Positions 29,133 to 36,239 of a stretch of DNA of 55,741 nt are shown in pieces; position 1 is the stretch's first letter, and every line of letters starts with the position of its first letter. Position numbers and translations under genes: made by a program. The DNA is from Clostridium mediterraneense. Its GTDB lineage: Bacteria > Bacillota > Clostridia > Clostridiales > Clostridiaceae. The notes below the pieces were generated by a model that made no database searches, had not been told where the DNA came from, and saw only the letters and a program-made list of their open reading frames with translations. Location of the stretch: positions 1,859,280-1,915,020 of the forward strand of contig NZ_LT594785.1 of the NCBI RefSeq assembly GCF_900091705.1, written 5' to 3'.

Positions 29133-29163
29133 ATCTTACTACTTGAAGTTAACTCTAAGTCAA
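29133..29163 (-). promoter_or_regulatory. MerR-type promoter with 19-bp spacer and dyad, upstream of the cupin gene
   Basis: On the minus strand TTGACT (complement of 29158-29163) and TAAGAT (complement of 29133-29138) are 19 bases apart. The spacer and its edge carry the imperfect dyad CTTAGAGTTAACTTCAAG (14 of 18 positions symmetric). Overlong 19-base spacers with a central dyad are the hallmark of promoters that MerR-family activators untwist. Confidence 0.7.
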
Positions 29164-29326
29164 GCTTTATTTTAATATTTTTTTATCTATACAAACTAAC
29201 TAAATTATAAAATATTAGTAAAACAACTAATAATATTTTAACTACTATTTCTATCTAATTTATTTTATAGTACACTTATTTCTTTATTTATAGCTATTGC
29301 TACTAATAATACTCCATTAAACAAAA

Positions 29327-29362
29327 AAATAACTTGATAGCATCAAATTTACCAAGTTATTT
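29327..29362 (-). terminator. Terminator of the J-domain/unknown gene pair
   Basis: A 10-bp stem (29327-29336 with 29353-29362) followed on the minus strand by a long T run. Confidence 0.75.
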
Positions 29363-29402
29363 CTTTAATGTTATTTTTACTCATATTTTAATTTATCTAT
29401 AT

Positions 29403-30113
29403 TTAATTAACTATTTCTTTAAAACGCTCATACCAATCTGTATTCATTTTATTTTCAATACAATAATCATATAACTCGTCTTCATCTTTTATATTATTTT
29501 TAGTTATATCGTCATGTACATCTTTATTTATTATAATTCCACAATTTATATTATCTGAAAACTCTACATAAATAGCTTTATTTCTTATATGATGAAATTG
29601 AGAATTAATAGTATCTAATATTTTACCTGTAAGCTCATCTACTTTTAATCCATATTTTAATATTCTTTTTCTCTTTAGCATCTTTTGTTCTTTTATTAAT
29701 AACCTATGATACTTTAACTTTAGATTTTCTACCTTATCAGAGTCCATTAGCCTATCATAATATTCTTTTGAAACTTTTAAATAATCATTGTTTTCTTTTT
29801 CTTCCATAAACTTATATAAAAAACTAATAACTTTTGATCCTCGTATATAATCCTTACCTGCAAAATTACTTAACTCTCTATCATCTACCCCCTCAATATA
29901 ATACATAGCTGTACTTCTATGAGTTCTAAGTATACAATGTAATTTTGATACAGGAACCCATATCCATCCTTTATTATCCACAACACAATTTCTAAAAGCA
30001 TTTTCTATGCTAGTTAATGTTCTATTATATAAATTATTACTTAACTCACTTCTCTCAAATTTAAACTTCTGAAAATCTCCTTTAATAACTATAAGCTGAT
30101 TATTTTGTTGCAC
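29403..30113 (-). CDS. Unknown protein, possible DNA-binding plus HNH-like domains
   Basis: 236 residues starting at a GTG with AAGGA nine bases upstream. It overlaps the preceding J-domain gene by 14 bases, so the two are translationally coupled. The N-terminal half (WVPVSKLHCILRTHRSTAMY followed by YIEGVDDREL) looks like a compact DNA-binding or antirepressor-like domain. A basic, helical linker follows (KYHRLLIKEQKMLKRKRILK). The C-terminal third (INSQFHHIRNKAIYVEF, then NCGIIINKDVHDDITK) has the HH...N.G....H spacing of HNH nucleases but lacks zinc Cys. Both domain readings are tentative. No phage genes are nearby. Confidence 0.45.
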   Translation of the reverse strand: MQQNNQLIVIKGDFQKFKFERSELSNNLYNRTLTSIENAFRNCVVDNKGWIWVPVSKLHCILRTHRSTAMYYIEGVDDRELSNFAGKDYIRGSKVISFLYKFMEEKENNDYLKVSKEYYDRLMDSDKVENLKLKYHRLLIKEQKMLKRKRILKYGLKVDELTGKILDTINSQFHHIRNKAIYVEFSDNINCGIIINKDVHDDITKNNIKDEDELYDYCIENKMNTDWYERFKEIVN

Positions 30114-30600
30114 TACTCTTCATCCTTCCATAAATTGTTGTAAGTTCAGCCATGGCTAATGTAGCCTTGGTATTTTTACTTTTGTCTGGGTGAATAGTCT
30201 TTGCTATATCTCTATACCATTTTTTCGCTTTATTTGCATCACTATAATGAGATCTATATATTTTTAGTTTTTTCCTTCTTAATTCACCATCTAACTCTAA
30301 AAGATAATATATAAACTTATCTTCCTCACTCTTAAAATATTCTACAGAACTCTTATTATCATTAATTAAAATACTCTTTGAATCAATATTTGAATTTTCA
30401 TAAATTATATTACTTAACTGCTTTAACATAAAAATTTTATTATACATATCTTTATAAGTTCTAGCCTTTATATTTATAAGTTTACTTTCATCATCAATAT
30501 TTAAATTACTTTTTAAATATTCTTTCATAACTACTTTTAAATCTTTAAGTTTCCCCATTCTCTTCAATTCATCTACTGAATTAACTTTTAATAATTCCAT
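30100..30600 (-). CDS. J-domain protein (DnaJ-like C-terminus)
   Basis: 166 residues from the ATG at 30600; an in-frame GTG at 30609 is too close to the AGGAA site. The C-terminal 50 residues read as a J domain: KAKKWYRDIAKTIHPDKSKN contains the essential HPD, and TKATLAMAELTTIYGRMK forms helix III. The N-terminal 110 residues are helical and unrecognised (LKRMGKLKDLKVVMKEYLKS). J domains stimulate DnaK ATPase and bring it to a client; here the client may be the coupled downstream protein. No dnaK or grpE gene is near. Confidence 0.65.
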   Translation of the reverse strand: MELLKVNSVDELKRMGKLKDLKVVMKEYLKSNLNIDDESKLINIKARTYKDMYNKIFMLKQLSNIIYENSNIDSKSILINDNKSSVEYFKSEEDKFIYYLLELDGELRRKKLKIYRSHYSDANKAKKWYRDIAKTIHPDKSKNTKATLAMAELTTIYGRMKSSATK

Positions 30601-30839
30601 AAAACACACTTCCTAGTCAATTAATATTCACTATATTATTATTTCCAAAAGATATACTAATATGAATAATTGTAAAAACTTATTTTAATAGCTTTTAACT
30701 ATAAGTATTTTATTATATACAAATAAATCCTTGACTCTAAGTACATACTAAACTAGTACACTTCTTAATTTATAAATTATAAAATAACAAATATTTTATT
30801 ATATAATAATTATAAAAGTATTATTTAAAGGAGAAAGAA

Positions 30840-31466
30840 ATGAAAGATGCTACACTTTTAGAAAAAGACTTTTTTAAGGGAGATTGCTTAAGTTTATCAA
30901 AAGAACTTTTAGGTAAAATACTAGTTAGAAATATTAATGGATTAGAACTTAAAGGACGCATAGTAGAAACTGAAGCCTATATAGGAAAAATAGATAAAGC
31001 ATCTCATGCCTATAATGGTAGAAGAACAGCTAGAACAGAAACTTTATATGCAGAAGGTGGAGTTACATATGTTTATTTAATTTATGGAATGTATCATTGT
31101 TTTAATGTTATTACAGGTAAAAAGGATGAAGCTGAGGGTGTTTTAATAAGAGCTTTAGAACCTTTAAATGAATTTGATTATTTATCTGAAAAAAGATTTA
31201 ATAAAAATAATTATAGTGAACTTAATAAATCACAAAGACTTGGTTTAACAAATGGGCCTGGAAAGCTATGCAAAGCTTTTTCTATAGATAAAAGTTTAAT
31301 AAATAATCCTCTTTATATAAAAGAAGAACTTTATATTGTTGATGATAATTTTAAAGATTTTGAAATAGTTGAAACTACAAGAATAGGTATAGATTATGCA
31401 GAAGAAGCAAAATACTTCCCTTGGAGATTTTATATAAAAGATAACCCTTATGTATCAAAAAAATAA
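30840..31466 (+). CDS. 3-methyladenine DNA glycosylase, AAG/MPG type
   Basis: 208 residues of the mammalian-like alkyladenine glycosylase family (base excision repair of 3-methyladenine, hypoxanthine and ethenoadenine). Motifs: [40 protein letters not shown] (with the catalytic Glu region), [17 protein letters not shown] and [21 protein letters not shown] and a terminal YFPWRFYIK are also typical. Full length. AAAGGAG precedes the ATG. Single-gene unit; convergent with the zinc-ribbon gene. Confidence 0.92.
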   Translation: MKDATLLEKDFFKGDCLSLSKELLGKILVRNINGLELKGRIVETEAYIGKIDKASHAYNGRRTARTETLYAEGGVTYVYLIYGMYHCFNVITGKKDEAEGVLIRALEPLNEFDYLSEKRFNKNNYSELNKSQRLGLTNGPGKLCKAFSIDKSLINNPLYIKEELYIVDDNFKDFEIVETTRIGIDYAEEAKYFPWRFYIKDNPYVSKK

Positions 31467-31492
31467 AGAATATCTATTATTTAGATATTCTT
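31466..31492 (+). terminator. Hairpin after the DNA glycosylase gene
   Basis: An 11-bp stem (31466-31476 with 31482-31492) begins at the stop codon. The downstream tract is only moderately T-rich. Confidence 0.55.
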
Positions 31493-31504
31493 ATAAATAA
31501 AAAA

Positions 31505-31527
31505 AGACTGTAGTTAAACTACAGTCT
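31505..31527 (-). terminator. Terminator of zinc-ribbon copy 1
   Basis: A 9-bp stem (31505-31513 with 31519-31527), then a T-rich run on the minus strand. Confidence 0.75.
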
Positions 31528-31544
31528 GTATACAAAAATTAAAA

Positions 31545-31697
31545 TTATCTTCTATTTTGTTCTTTTCTTGCTCTTCTACATGAAGCACATCTTACTGGAT
31601 CGTTATCGAATCCCTTTTCCTTATAGAATTCTTGTTCTCCTACTGTGAATACGAATTCTGAACTACAATCTCTACATACTATTGTCTTATCTGTCAT
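31545..31697 (-). CDS. Small zinc-ribbon (zf-trcl) protein, copy 1 of 3
   Basis: 50 residues starting MTDKTIVCRDCSSEF and ending RRARKEQNRR. Two Cys pairs, CRDC (8/11) and CASC (37/40), form one zinc site. The centre FVFTVGEQEFYKEKGFDND is shared nearly unchanged with the copies at 32638 and 45910. The C-terminal basic tail suggests RNA or DNA contact. In relatives this domain can be joined to cold-shock domains. AGGAGG lies seven bases before the ATG. Function unknown; likely abundant, given the strong site and structured leader. Confidence 0.85.
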   Translation of the reverse strand: MTDKTIVCRDCSSEFVFTVGEQEFYKEKGFDNDPVRCASCRRARKEQNRR

Positions 31698-31846
31698 AAT
31701 TAATTCCTCCTAAATTTAAAGATTCTAATTTCGATAATAATCTCAAATTTATGAGAAACTATTTACCTAACTAAAACTTTTTCTTTATTTATATGTTAGC
31801 ATTTCTGCTACTCTCTTATAGTAACACAGTTTTAAAATTATAGCAA
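31698..31846 (-). promoter_or_regulatory. Promoter and structured leader of zinc-ribbon copy 1
   Basis: On the minus strand TTGCTA (complement of 31841-31846) and TACTAT (complement of 31818-31823) are 17 bases apart. The transcript would begin near 31811 with a stem-loop UAGCA-GAAA-UGCUA (31797-31810). A second hairpin, TCTCA/TGAGA, lies at about 31740-31756, followed by a conserved segment ending in AGGAGG. The block 31794-31826 is identical over 33 bases to 46149-46181 upstream of copy 3. Confidence 0.75.
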
Positions 31847-31897
31847 GTATTTATTTATAAAATATTAAAAAAATATTTAATTTCTAAATAATTTATT

Positions 31898-32548
31898 TTA
31901 AATAAGCCCTTCTTTTTGATATTTTTTTAATAATTTAATTATATAACTTAAGGTACAAAAATCTTTTTCTAAATCTTTTGAAATCATTTTTAAGCCTTCT
32001 ATTAAGAATTTTTCCTTAAAGTTTTCTAGTAATATCATTACGCTTATAGGGTTTATATTCCCTTCTTTAGTATCTAATACTCTTGATTTTTTTATAAATT
32101 CATTTTCCATAGCTAAATTTATAGCCTCTTCTAACTGCTCACTTATTTTAAGTTCTGGCATTGTATCAAATATCTTAACATCCTTTTCTGAAAACTCTAA
32201 ATTATTTGCCTTAGATAAATCAGTTGCTATAAATATAACATTTTTAAATTCTGCTCCACTAAAATCTACTCCATCTAAATTTACAGCTTCAAATATTGTA
32301 TTTTGGAATATAGCTTTTTTAAACTTACTTTTCTTTAAATTACTTGCTATAAATTCTGCTGAATCAAAAGTACAAGCAAAGAAATCGCAAGACTTAAAAT
32401 GAGCTCCTCTAAAACTTGCAAAATTAAAATTTGATCCTGAAAAATCAGTATTATAACAATTACTTCTTCTTAAATCATTATACATAAAATTTTTATTTGT
32501 CTTTTGTGCTTTGTTGTAATTAAATTTAGTATTTGAGTTTTTATTCAT
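31898..32548 (-). CDS. Pentapeptide-repeat protein with helical C-terminal domain
   Basis: 216 residues. About 24-120 are pentapeptide repeats with the A(D/N)LXX-like period (LRRSNCYNTDFSGSNFNFAS, FRGAHFKSCDFFACTFDSAE, NLDGVDFSGAEFKNVIFIAT), expected to form a right-handed quadrilateral helix. The remaining 95 residues are helical and unrecognised (EQLEEAINLAMENEFIKKSR). Some repeat proteins of this type mimic DNA and protect gyrase; this one has no evidence for that. It lies between zinc-ribbon copies 1 and 2. GGGG lies upstream of the ATG. Confidence 0.75.
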   Translation of the reverse strand: MNKNSNTKFNYNKAQKTNKNFMYNDLRRSNCYNTDFSGSNFNFASFRGAHFKSCDFFACTFDSAEFIASNLKKSKFKKAIFQNTIFEAVNLDGVDFSGAEFKNVIFIATDLSKANNLEFSEKDVKIFDTMPELKISEQLEEAINLAMENEFIKKSRVLDTKEGNINPISVMILLENFKEKFLIEGLKMISKDLEKDFCTLSYIIKLLKKYQKEGLI

Positions 32549-32592
32549 TAAAATTCCCCTTTATAAAAATATTTTTTAATTATATAATCAAA

Positions 32593-32619
32593 AAAGCTGT
32601 AGGTAAAACCCACAGCTTT
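32593..32619 (-). terminator. Terminator of zinc-ribbon copy 2
   Basis: AAAGCTGT/ACAGCTTT outer arms with an inner GGT/ACC, then TTTTTT on the minus strand. Confidence 0.8.
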
Positions 32620-32637
32620 GTATTAAACAAATCAAAA

Positions 32638-32790
32638 TTATCTTCTATTTTGTTCTTTTCTTGCTTTTCTACATGCAGCACATCTTACAGGATCGTTATC
32701 GAATCCCTTTTCTTTGTAGAATTCTTGTTCTCCTACTGTAAATACGAATTCTGATCCGCAATCTCTACATACGATTGTCTTATCTGTCAT
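32638..32790 (-). CDS. Small zinc-ribbon (zf-trcl) protein, copy 2 of 3
   Basis: 50 residues, differing from copy 1 at only three positions that I can see (CRDCGSEF for CRDCSSEF; CAACRK for CASCRR). The same Cys pairs are present at 8/11 and 37/40. The same AGGAGG-AATTAAT-like spacing to the ATG is kept. Function unknown. Confidence 0.85.
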   Translation of the reverse strand: MTDKTIVCRDCGSEFVFTVGEQEFYKEKGFDNDPVRCAACRKARKEQNRR

Positions 32791-32934
32791 TATTAATTCC
32801 TCCTAAATTTAAAGATTCTAATTCGATAATAACCTCTAAATTTAGAGAAATTATTTTTCAAAAAAAATTCTTTATTTATTCCACAAGTTTCCCTTGTTTT
32901 ATATTATTATATCATATAAATTATTAGCTTTCAA
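32791..32934 (-). promoter_or_regulatory. Promoter and structured leader of zinc-ribbon copy 2
   Basis: On the minus strand TTGAAA (complement of 32929-32934) and TATAAT (complement of 32906-32911) are 17 bases apart. The predicted 5' end carries a stem-loop ACAAG-GGAAA-CUUGU (32883-32897), different in sequence from copies 1 and 3 but in the same place. The next hairpin is the palindrome CTCTAAATTTAGAG, and the conserved AT-rich segment ends in AGGAGG. Confidence 0.7.
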
Positions 32935-32956
32935 TATTTTTTTATAAGATATAATG

Positions 32957-33982
32957 TTAAAATCCTCTGCTATAAGCTTCTGGAATGTAATCTAGTTTTA
33001 TATTTTCCTTTATACTTTCATTTATCATAAAGTATGGATCTCTTAATAAAACTCTTGCTAAAAATACAAGGTCTGCTCTACTATTTTCAATAATTTCAGT
33101 TGCTTCCTTAGCAGTAGTTATACAACCTCCAGCAATAACAGGAACCCCTGTTTCTTTCTTTATATATTCAGCATGTGGAACTTGGTATCCAGCAAATACA
33201 TTTATTTTAGCATCTGCAACTACTGCACCAGTACTTACATTAACTAAATCTATTCCTTCTGATTTTAGTATTTCTACTATTTTGCTCATTTCAACCATAG
33301 TGTTACCACCTTTTGCATAATCTTCAGCAGAAACTCTTATAGCAAGTACTTTATCACTTGGCCAAACTTTTTTAATTTCTCTAATTACTTCAACAACAAA
33401 TCTTGTTCTATTTTCAATACTTCCACCATATTCATCTGTTCTAGTATTAGCTAAAGGTGATAAAAATTCTGAAAGTAAATATCCATGTGCTCCATGTATT
33501 TCAATAAAATCAAAACCTGCTTCATTTGCTCTTCTCGCACCTTCTTTAAATGCAAGCTTTACTTCTTCCATTTCTTTTTTACCCATTTCAACTGGAACAG
33601 CATAATTATCACTAAAAGCAATTTTTGAAGGAGCTATTATTGTTTCATCCTTTATTTCACACTTTCTTCCTGCATGACCTAATTGAATTCCCACTGCTGA
33701 ACCATATTTCTTTACTTCATCAGCTATTTTCTTTAAGCCTGTAATATGTTCATCACTCCATATACCTAAATCTTTATCAGTTATTCTGCCTCTTGGTTCT
33801 ACCCCTGTTGCTTCTAAAATTATAGCTCCTATTCCACCTATAGCTCTATTTACATAATGAACATAGTGAAAATTATTAACCATACCATCATTTTCAGCCA
33901 TATACATACACATAGGTGCCATAACTGCTCTATTTCTTAAAGAAAGATTCTTTAAATTATATTGTTTAAAAATCCCCTTCAT
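32957..33982 (-). CDS. namA: Old Yellow Enzyme-family NADPH dehydrogenase (YqjM/NamA class)
   Basis: 341 residues, an FMN-containing TIM barrel. Cys25 in MAPMCMY is the redox-tuning Cys of the YqjM class. The substrate-binding His pair is in IEIHGAHGYLLSEFLSP (near 161 and 164). LANTRTDEYGGSIENRTRF is the family signature. It reduces activated C=C bonds such as alpha,beta-unsaturated carbonyls and nitro compounds. Full length for the class (about 340). The gene has no operon partner. Confidence 0.9.
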   Translation of the reverse strand: MKGIFKQYNLKNLSLRNRAVMAPMCMYMAENDGMVNNFHYVHYVNRAIGGIGAIILEATGVEPRGRITDKDLGIWSDEHITGLKKIADEVKKYGSAVGIQLGHAGRKCEIKDETIIAPSKIAFSDNYAVPVEMGKKEMEEVKLAFKEGARRANEAGFDFIEIHGAHGYLLSEFLSPLANTRTDEYGGSIENRTRFVVEVIREIKKVWPSDKVLAIRVSAEDYAKGGNTMVEMSKIVEILKSEGIDLVNVSTGAVVADAKINVFAGYQVPHAEYIKKETGVPVIAGGCITTAKEATEIIENSRADLVFLARVLLRDPYFMINESIKENIKLDYIPEAYSRGF

Positions 33983-34201
33983 ATCTATATCACTCCCTAA
34001 TTATCTATTAAAATCATCTTTAAATTTATTATATCACTTCAAATTGATTATAATGCCAAATAGCATTTACAACTTTATTGCATATAAATTAAATCTTAAT
34101 TTTTATAAATATCTAGTATAATTAAATAAATTTTAAAATCACATTCCAGATATTTAATATAAATTATTAAACTAAAATATCTACATAAGGAGATGAACTT
34201 A

Positions 34202-34423
34202 ATGAATTCAGGACAAGAAAAATTTTTCAACTTTATAATGGAAAGAGTAGAATTAGAAAAGCAAGCTAAAGCAAAAGAATTACTTAGTGAAAGTTTTGCA
34301 AAACAAGCTGACGGAAGTTTTAATAAAGAATATATGATGAATTTTATTCCAAGAATGTTAGAATTAATAAAACCAGAATATATAGATGAGGTTAAAAATA
34401 TAATGACTAATCACAGAGCATAA
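34202..34423 (+). CDS. Small hypothetical protein (73 residues)
   Basis: Start chosen at the ATG at 34202, nine bases after AAGGAG; the in-frame ATG at 34193 directly abuts that site and cannot be used efficiently. The sequence is helical and amphipathic (FFNFIMERVELEKQAKAKEL; YMMNFIPRMLELIKPEYIDE). There are no Cys, membrane segment or known motif. A G+C-richer hairpin lies downstream. Confidence 0.6.
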   Translation: MNSGQEKFFNFIMERVELEKQAKAKELLSESFAKQADGSFNKEYMMNFIPRMLELIKPEYIDEVKNIMTNHRA

Positions 34424-34503
34424 TAATAATTCATATCTATTGACCATTAAGTAATTAAATGTTATTATCTATCTAACAGTTGGTACATAAGTGCTAATTA
34501 TTC

Positions 34504-34543
34504 GTAGAGCTTGGTTTGTCTTTCGCCGGATGCCAAGCTCTAC
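34504..34543 (+). terminator. GC-richer hairpin between the small gene and the helicase, terminator or attenuator
   Basis: An 11-bp perfect stem GTAGAGCTTGG/CCAAGCTCTAC with an 18-base loop containing TTTCGCCGGA, followed by TTTATTTTAT. It can end transcription of the small gene. It also lies in the leader of the helicase gene. Confidence 0.7.
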
Positions 34544-34586
34544 TTTATTTTATCTACAAACTCTACTCATGAAAGGAGCATAAATT

Positions 34587-35696
34587 GTGGATTTTAAAAA
34601 TTTAGGAATAAATGAATACATAATAAAAACTTTAAATAAGAATGGAATAAAAAATCCAACTCAAATACAAATTGAAAGTATACCAGCAATATTAAATAAT
34701 AAAGATGTTATTGGTGAAGCTAAAACTGGTACAGGAAAAACTTTAGCATTTCTTCTTCCTATCTTTCAAAATATTTCAAAGGAAAGTAAAACAACACAAG
34801 TATTAATTATTTCTCCAACAAGAGAACTCGCAATACAAATAACAGAAGAAGCTAATAAACTTAATACAAATAATGAAATAAATATATTAGCTGCTTATGG
34901 TGGAAAAGATGTTGGTTCTCAAATAAAGAAATTACAAAATAATATTCATCTAGTTGTTACAACTCCTGGTAGACTTCTTGATCACCTTAGAAGAAAAACT
35001 ATAAACCTTAGTAAATTAAAAACTGTAGTTATAGATGAAGCTGACCAAATGTTACTTATGGGATTCAAGAATGAAATAGAAGAAATAATGAAGTCTACTC
35101 CTAAAAAGAAACAAACTCTTTGTTTCTCTGCTACTATGGATTCAAAAGTAAAAAAACTTGCTTATAGATATATGAATGATCCTATATTTATAGATGTAAA
35201 AGATAATTCTGTAACAGTTGATAAAATAAAACAAGATGTTGTAGAAACTACTGATAGATGGAAGCAAGATTCTCTTTGCAAAGTTTTAGAAGAAGATAAT
35301 CCATTTATGGCTATAATCTTTTGTAGAACTAAAAGAAGAGCTGATGTTCTTGAAATAGCTTTACATCAAAGAGGATTCAATTGTCAAAAGATACATAGTG
35401 ATGTTCCTCAAGCTAAGCGTGAAAGAATAATGAAATCATTTAGAAATGCTGATATTCAATATTTAATAGCTACTGATGTTGCATCAAGAGGTATAGATAT
35501 TACTGGAGTTACTCATATTTATAATTATGATATTCCAGAAACTCCTGAAAGCTATATACATCGTATAGGTAGAACAGGAAGAGCTGGTGAAGAAGGATAT
35601 ACTTGTTTATTTGTAGATCCTAAGAATCAAAATCTTTTAGCTGAAATTGAAGAAAAACTAGGATTTAGCATACCTAGACGTGAAGTTTTAAGATAG
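34587..35696 (+). CDS. DEAD-box ATP-dependent RNA helicase
   Basis: 369 residues, essentially the two RecA-like helicase domains without a long C-terminal tail. Q motif near residue 20 (KNPTQIQIESIPAIL), Walker A AKTGTGKT near 45, PTRELA, VIDEADQML near 150, SAT, and HRIGRTGR. The start is GTG with AAAGGAG eight bases before it. Likely roles are unwinding of mRNA or ribosomal assembly, as for CshB-type enzymes, especially in the cold. A terminator with 17-bp stem follows. Confidence 0.92.
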   Translation: MDFKNLGINEYIIKTLNKNGIKNPTQIQIESIPAILNNKDVIGEAKTGTGKTLAFLLPIFQNISKESKTTQVLIISPTRELAIQITEEANKLNTNNEINILAAYGGKDVGSQIKKLQNNIHLVVTTPGRLLDHLRRKTINLSKLKTVVIDEADQMLLMGFKNEIEEIMKSTPKKKQTLCFSATMDSKVKKLAYRYMNDPIFIDVKDNSVTVDKIKQDVVETTDRWKQDSLCKVLEEDNPFMAIIFCRTKRRADVLEIALHQRGFNCQKIHSDVPQAKRERIMKSFRNADIQYLIATDVASRGIDITGVTHIYNYDIPETPESYIHRIGRTGRAGEEGYTCLFVDPKNQNLLAEIEEKLGFSIPRREVLR

Positions 35697-35697
35697 T

Positions 35698-35735
35698 AAA
35701 AAAGAGTTACCTAAGTTTTTAGGTAACTCTTTTTT
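35698..35735. terminator. Bidirectional terminator between the helicase and the heme/nitrogenase-like operon
   Basis: A perfect 17-bp stem (35698-35714 with 35719-35735) with A and T runs on both sides. It marks the 3' end of the seven-gene operon on the minus strand. Confidence 0.9.
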
Positions 35736-35737
35736 TA

Positions 35738-36199
35738 TTATTGATGTTGTTTTTCTATTACAACTTGAGTAGTTTGCCACTCACCATCTTTAAGTTCAAC
35801 ATCATAAGCTTTTCCAAAGCCTTTAACAAGTCTTCCTTTACCTACATTTATCTCAAATAGATTAAAGTCTAAACCTCTTAATAAATCCATTATAGTTTTT
35901 CCTTGAATTTCACTAAACTTACTCATAATTTCTTCTTTATCTTCTATCATCTTAGCCTCAGCATCAAATGATATTCTTGATCTTGCAAATGTTACATCAA
36001 CATTACTCTCATCTTCAATAACCATTATACTTACATTAGAATTATTTGATATATTATCGTAATGCTCTGCTACTTTACTTATATAAATATAGAACTTATT
36101 ATCCATAAAAACATATGGTGCATAACTTATTCTGGGATTTTTTTCACTATCTAAAGAACTTATTATTAAAGTCTTTTGCTTATTTAATATACTTTGCAT
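35738..36199 (-). CDS. HugZ/HutZ-like heme-utilisation protein (PNPOx fold)
   Basis: 153 residues with a split-barrel flavin/heme-binding fold. The order of motifs matches HugZ/HutZ: LIISSLDSEKNPRISYAPYV, FYIYISKVAEHYDNISNNSN, VSIMVIEDESNV-TFARSRISFDAEA, then the C-terminal FNLFEINVGKGRLVKGFGKAY. HugZ and HutZ bind heme and support its breakdown for iron. Heme oxygenation needs O2, so in an anaerobe this protein may bind, store or hand over heme. It is the last gene of the operon, 40 bases after the NifK-like gene. It resembles general pyridoxamine-phosphate-oxidase-fold proteins too, but the VKGFGKAY tail favours HugZ. Confidence 0.78.
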   Translation of the reverse strand: MQSILNKQKTLIISSLDSEKNPRISYAPYVFMDNKFYIYISKVAEHYDNISNNSNVSIMVIEDESNVDVTFARSRISFDAEAKMIEDKEEIMSKFSEIQGKTIMDLLRGLDFNLFEINVGKGRLVKGFGKAYDVELKDGEWQTTQVVIEKQHQ

Positions 36200-36239
36200 T
36201 ATTATTTCCCCCTATTTTTTTCACTTTTAATTTTATTGA

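Larger units (their letters stand above)
29019..29402. other. 384-bp intergenic region with a regulated promoter and a terminator
   Basis: It contains the 115-base leader and MerR-type promoter of the cupin gene and, at the right end, the terminator of the gene pair to the right. The stretch between is AT-rich, without a coding frame. Confidence 0.5.

Noticed and set aside
31898-32548. Qnr-type fluoroquinolone protection for the pentapeptide-repeat protein
   Set aside because: The repeat part is shorter than in Qnr/MfpA and is followed by an unrelated helical domain, so no resistance role can be supported.
32533-32754. Plus-strand frame of 73 codons opposite zinc-ribbon copy 2
   Set aside because: It is antisense to the conserved zinc-ribbon gene, which has the better start, ribosome binding site and paralogs.
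34461-34586. T-box or known riboswitch before the helicase
   Set aside because: No GGGTGGNACCGCG-like T-box and no conserved core of a riboswitch class that I know could be found.
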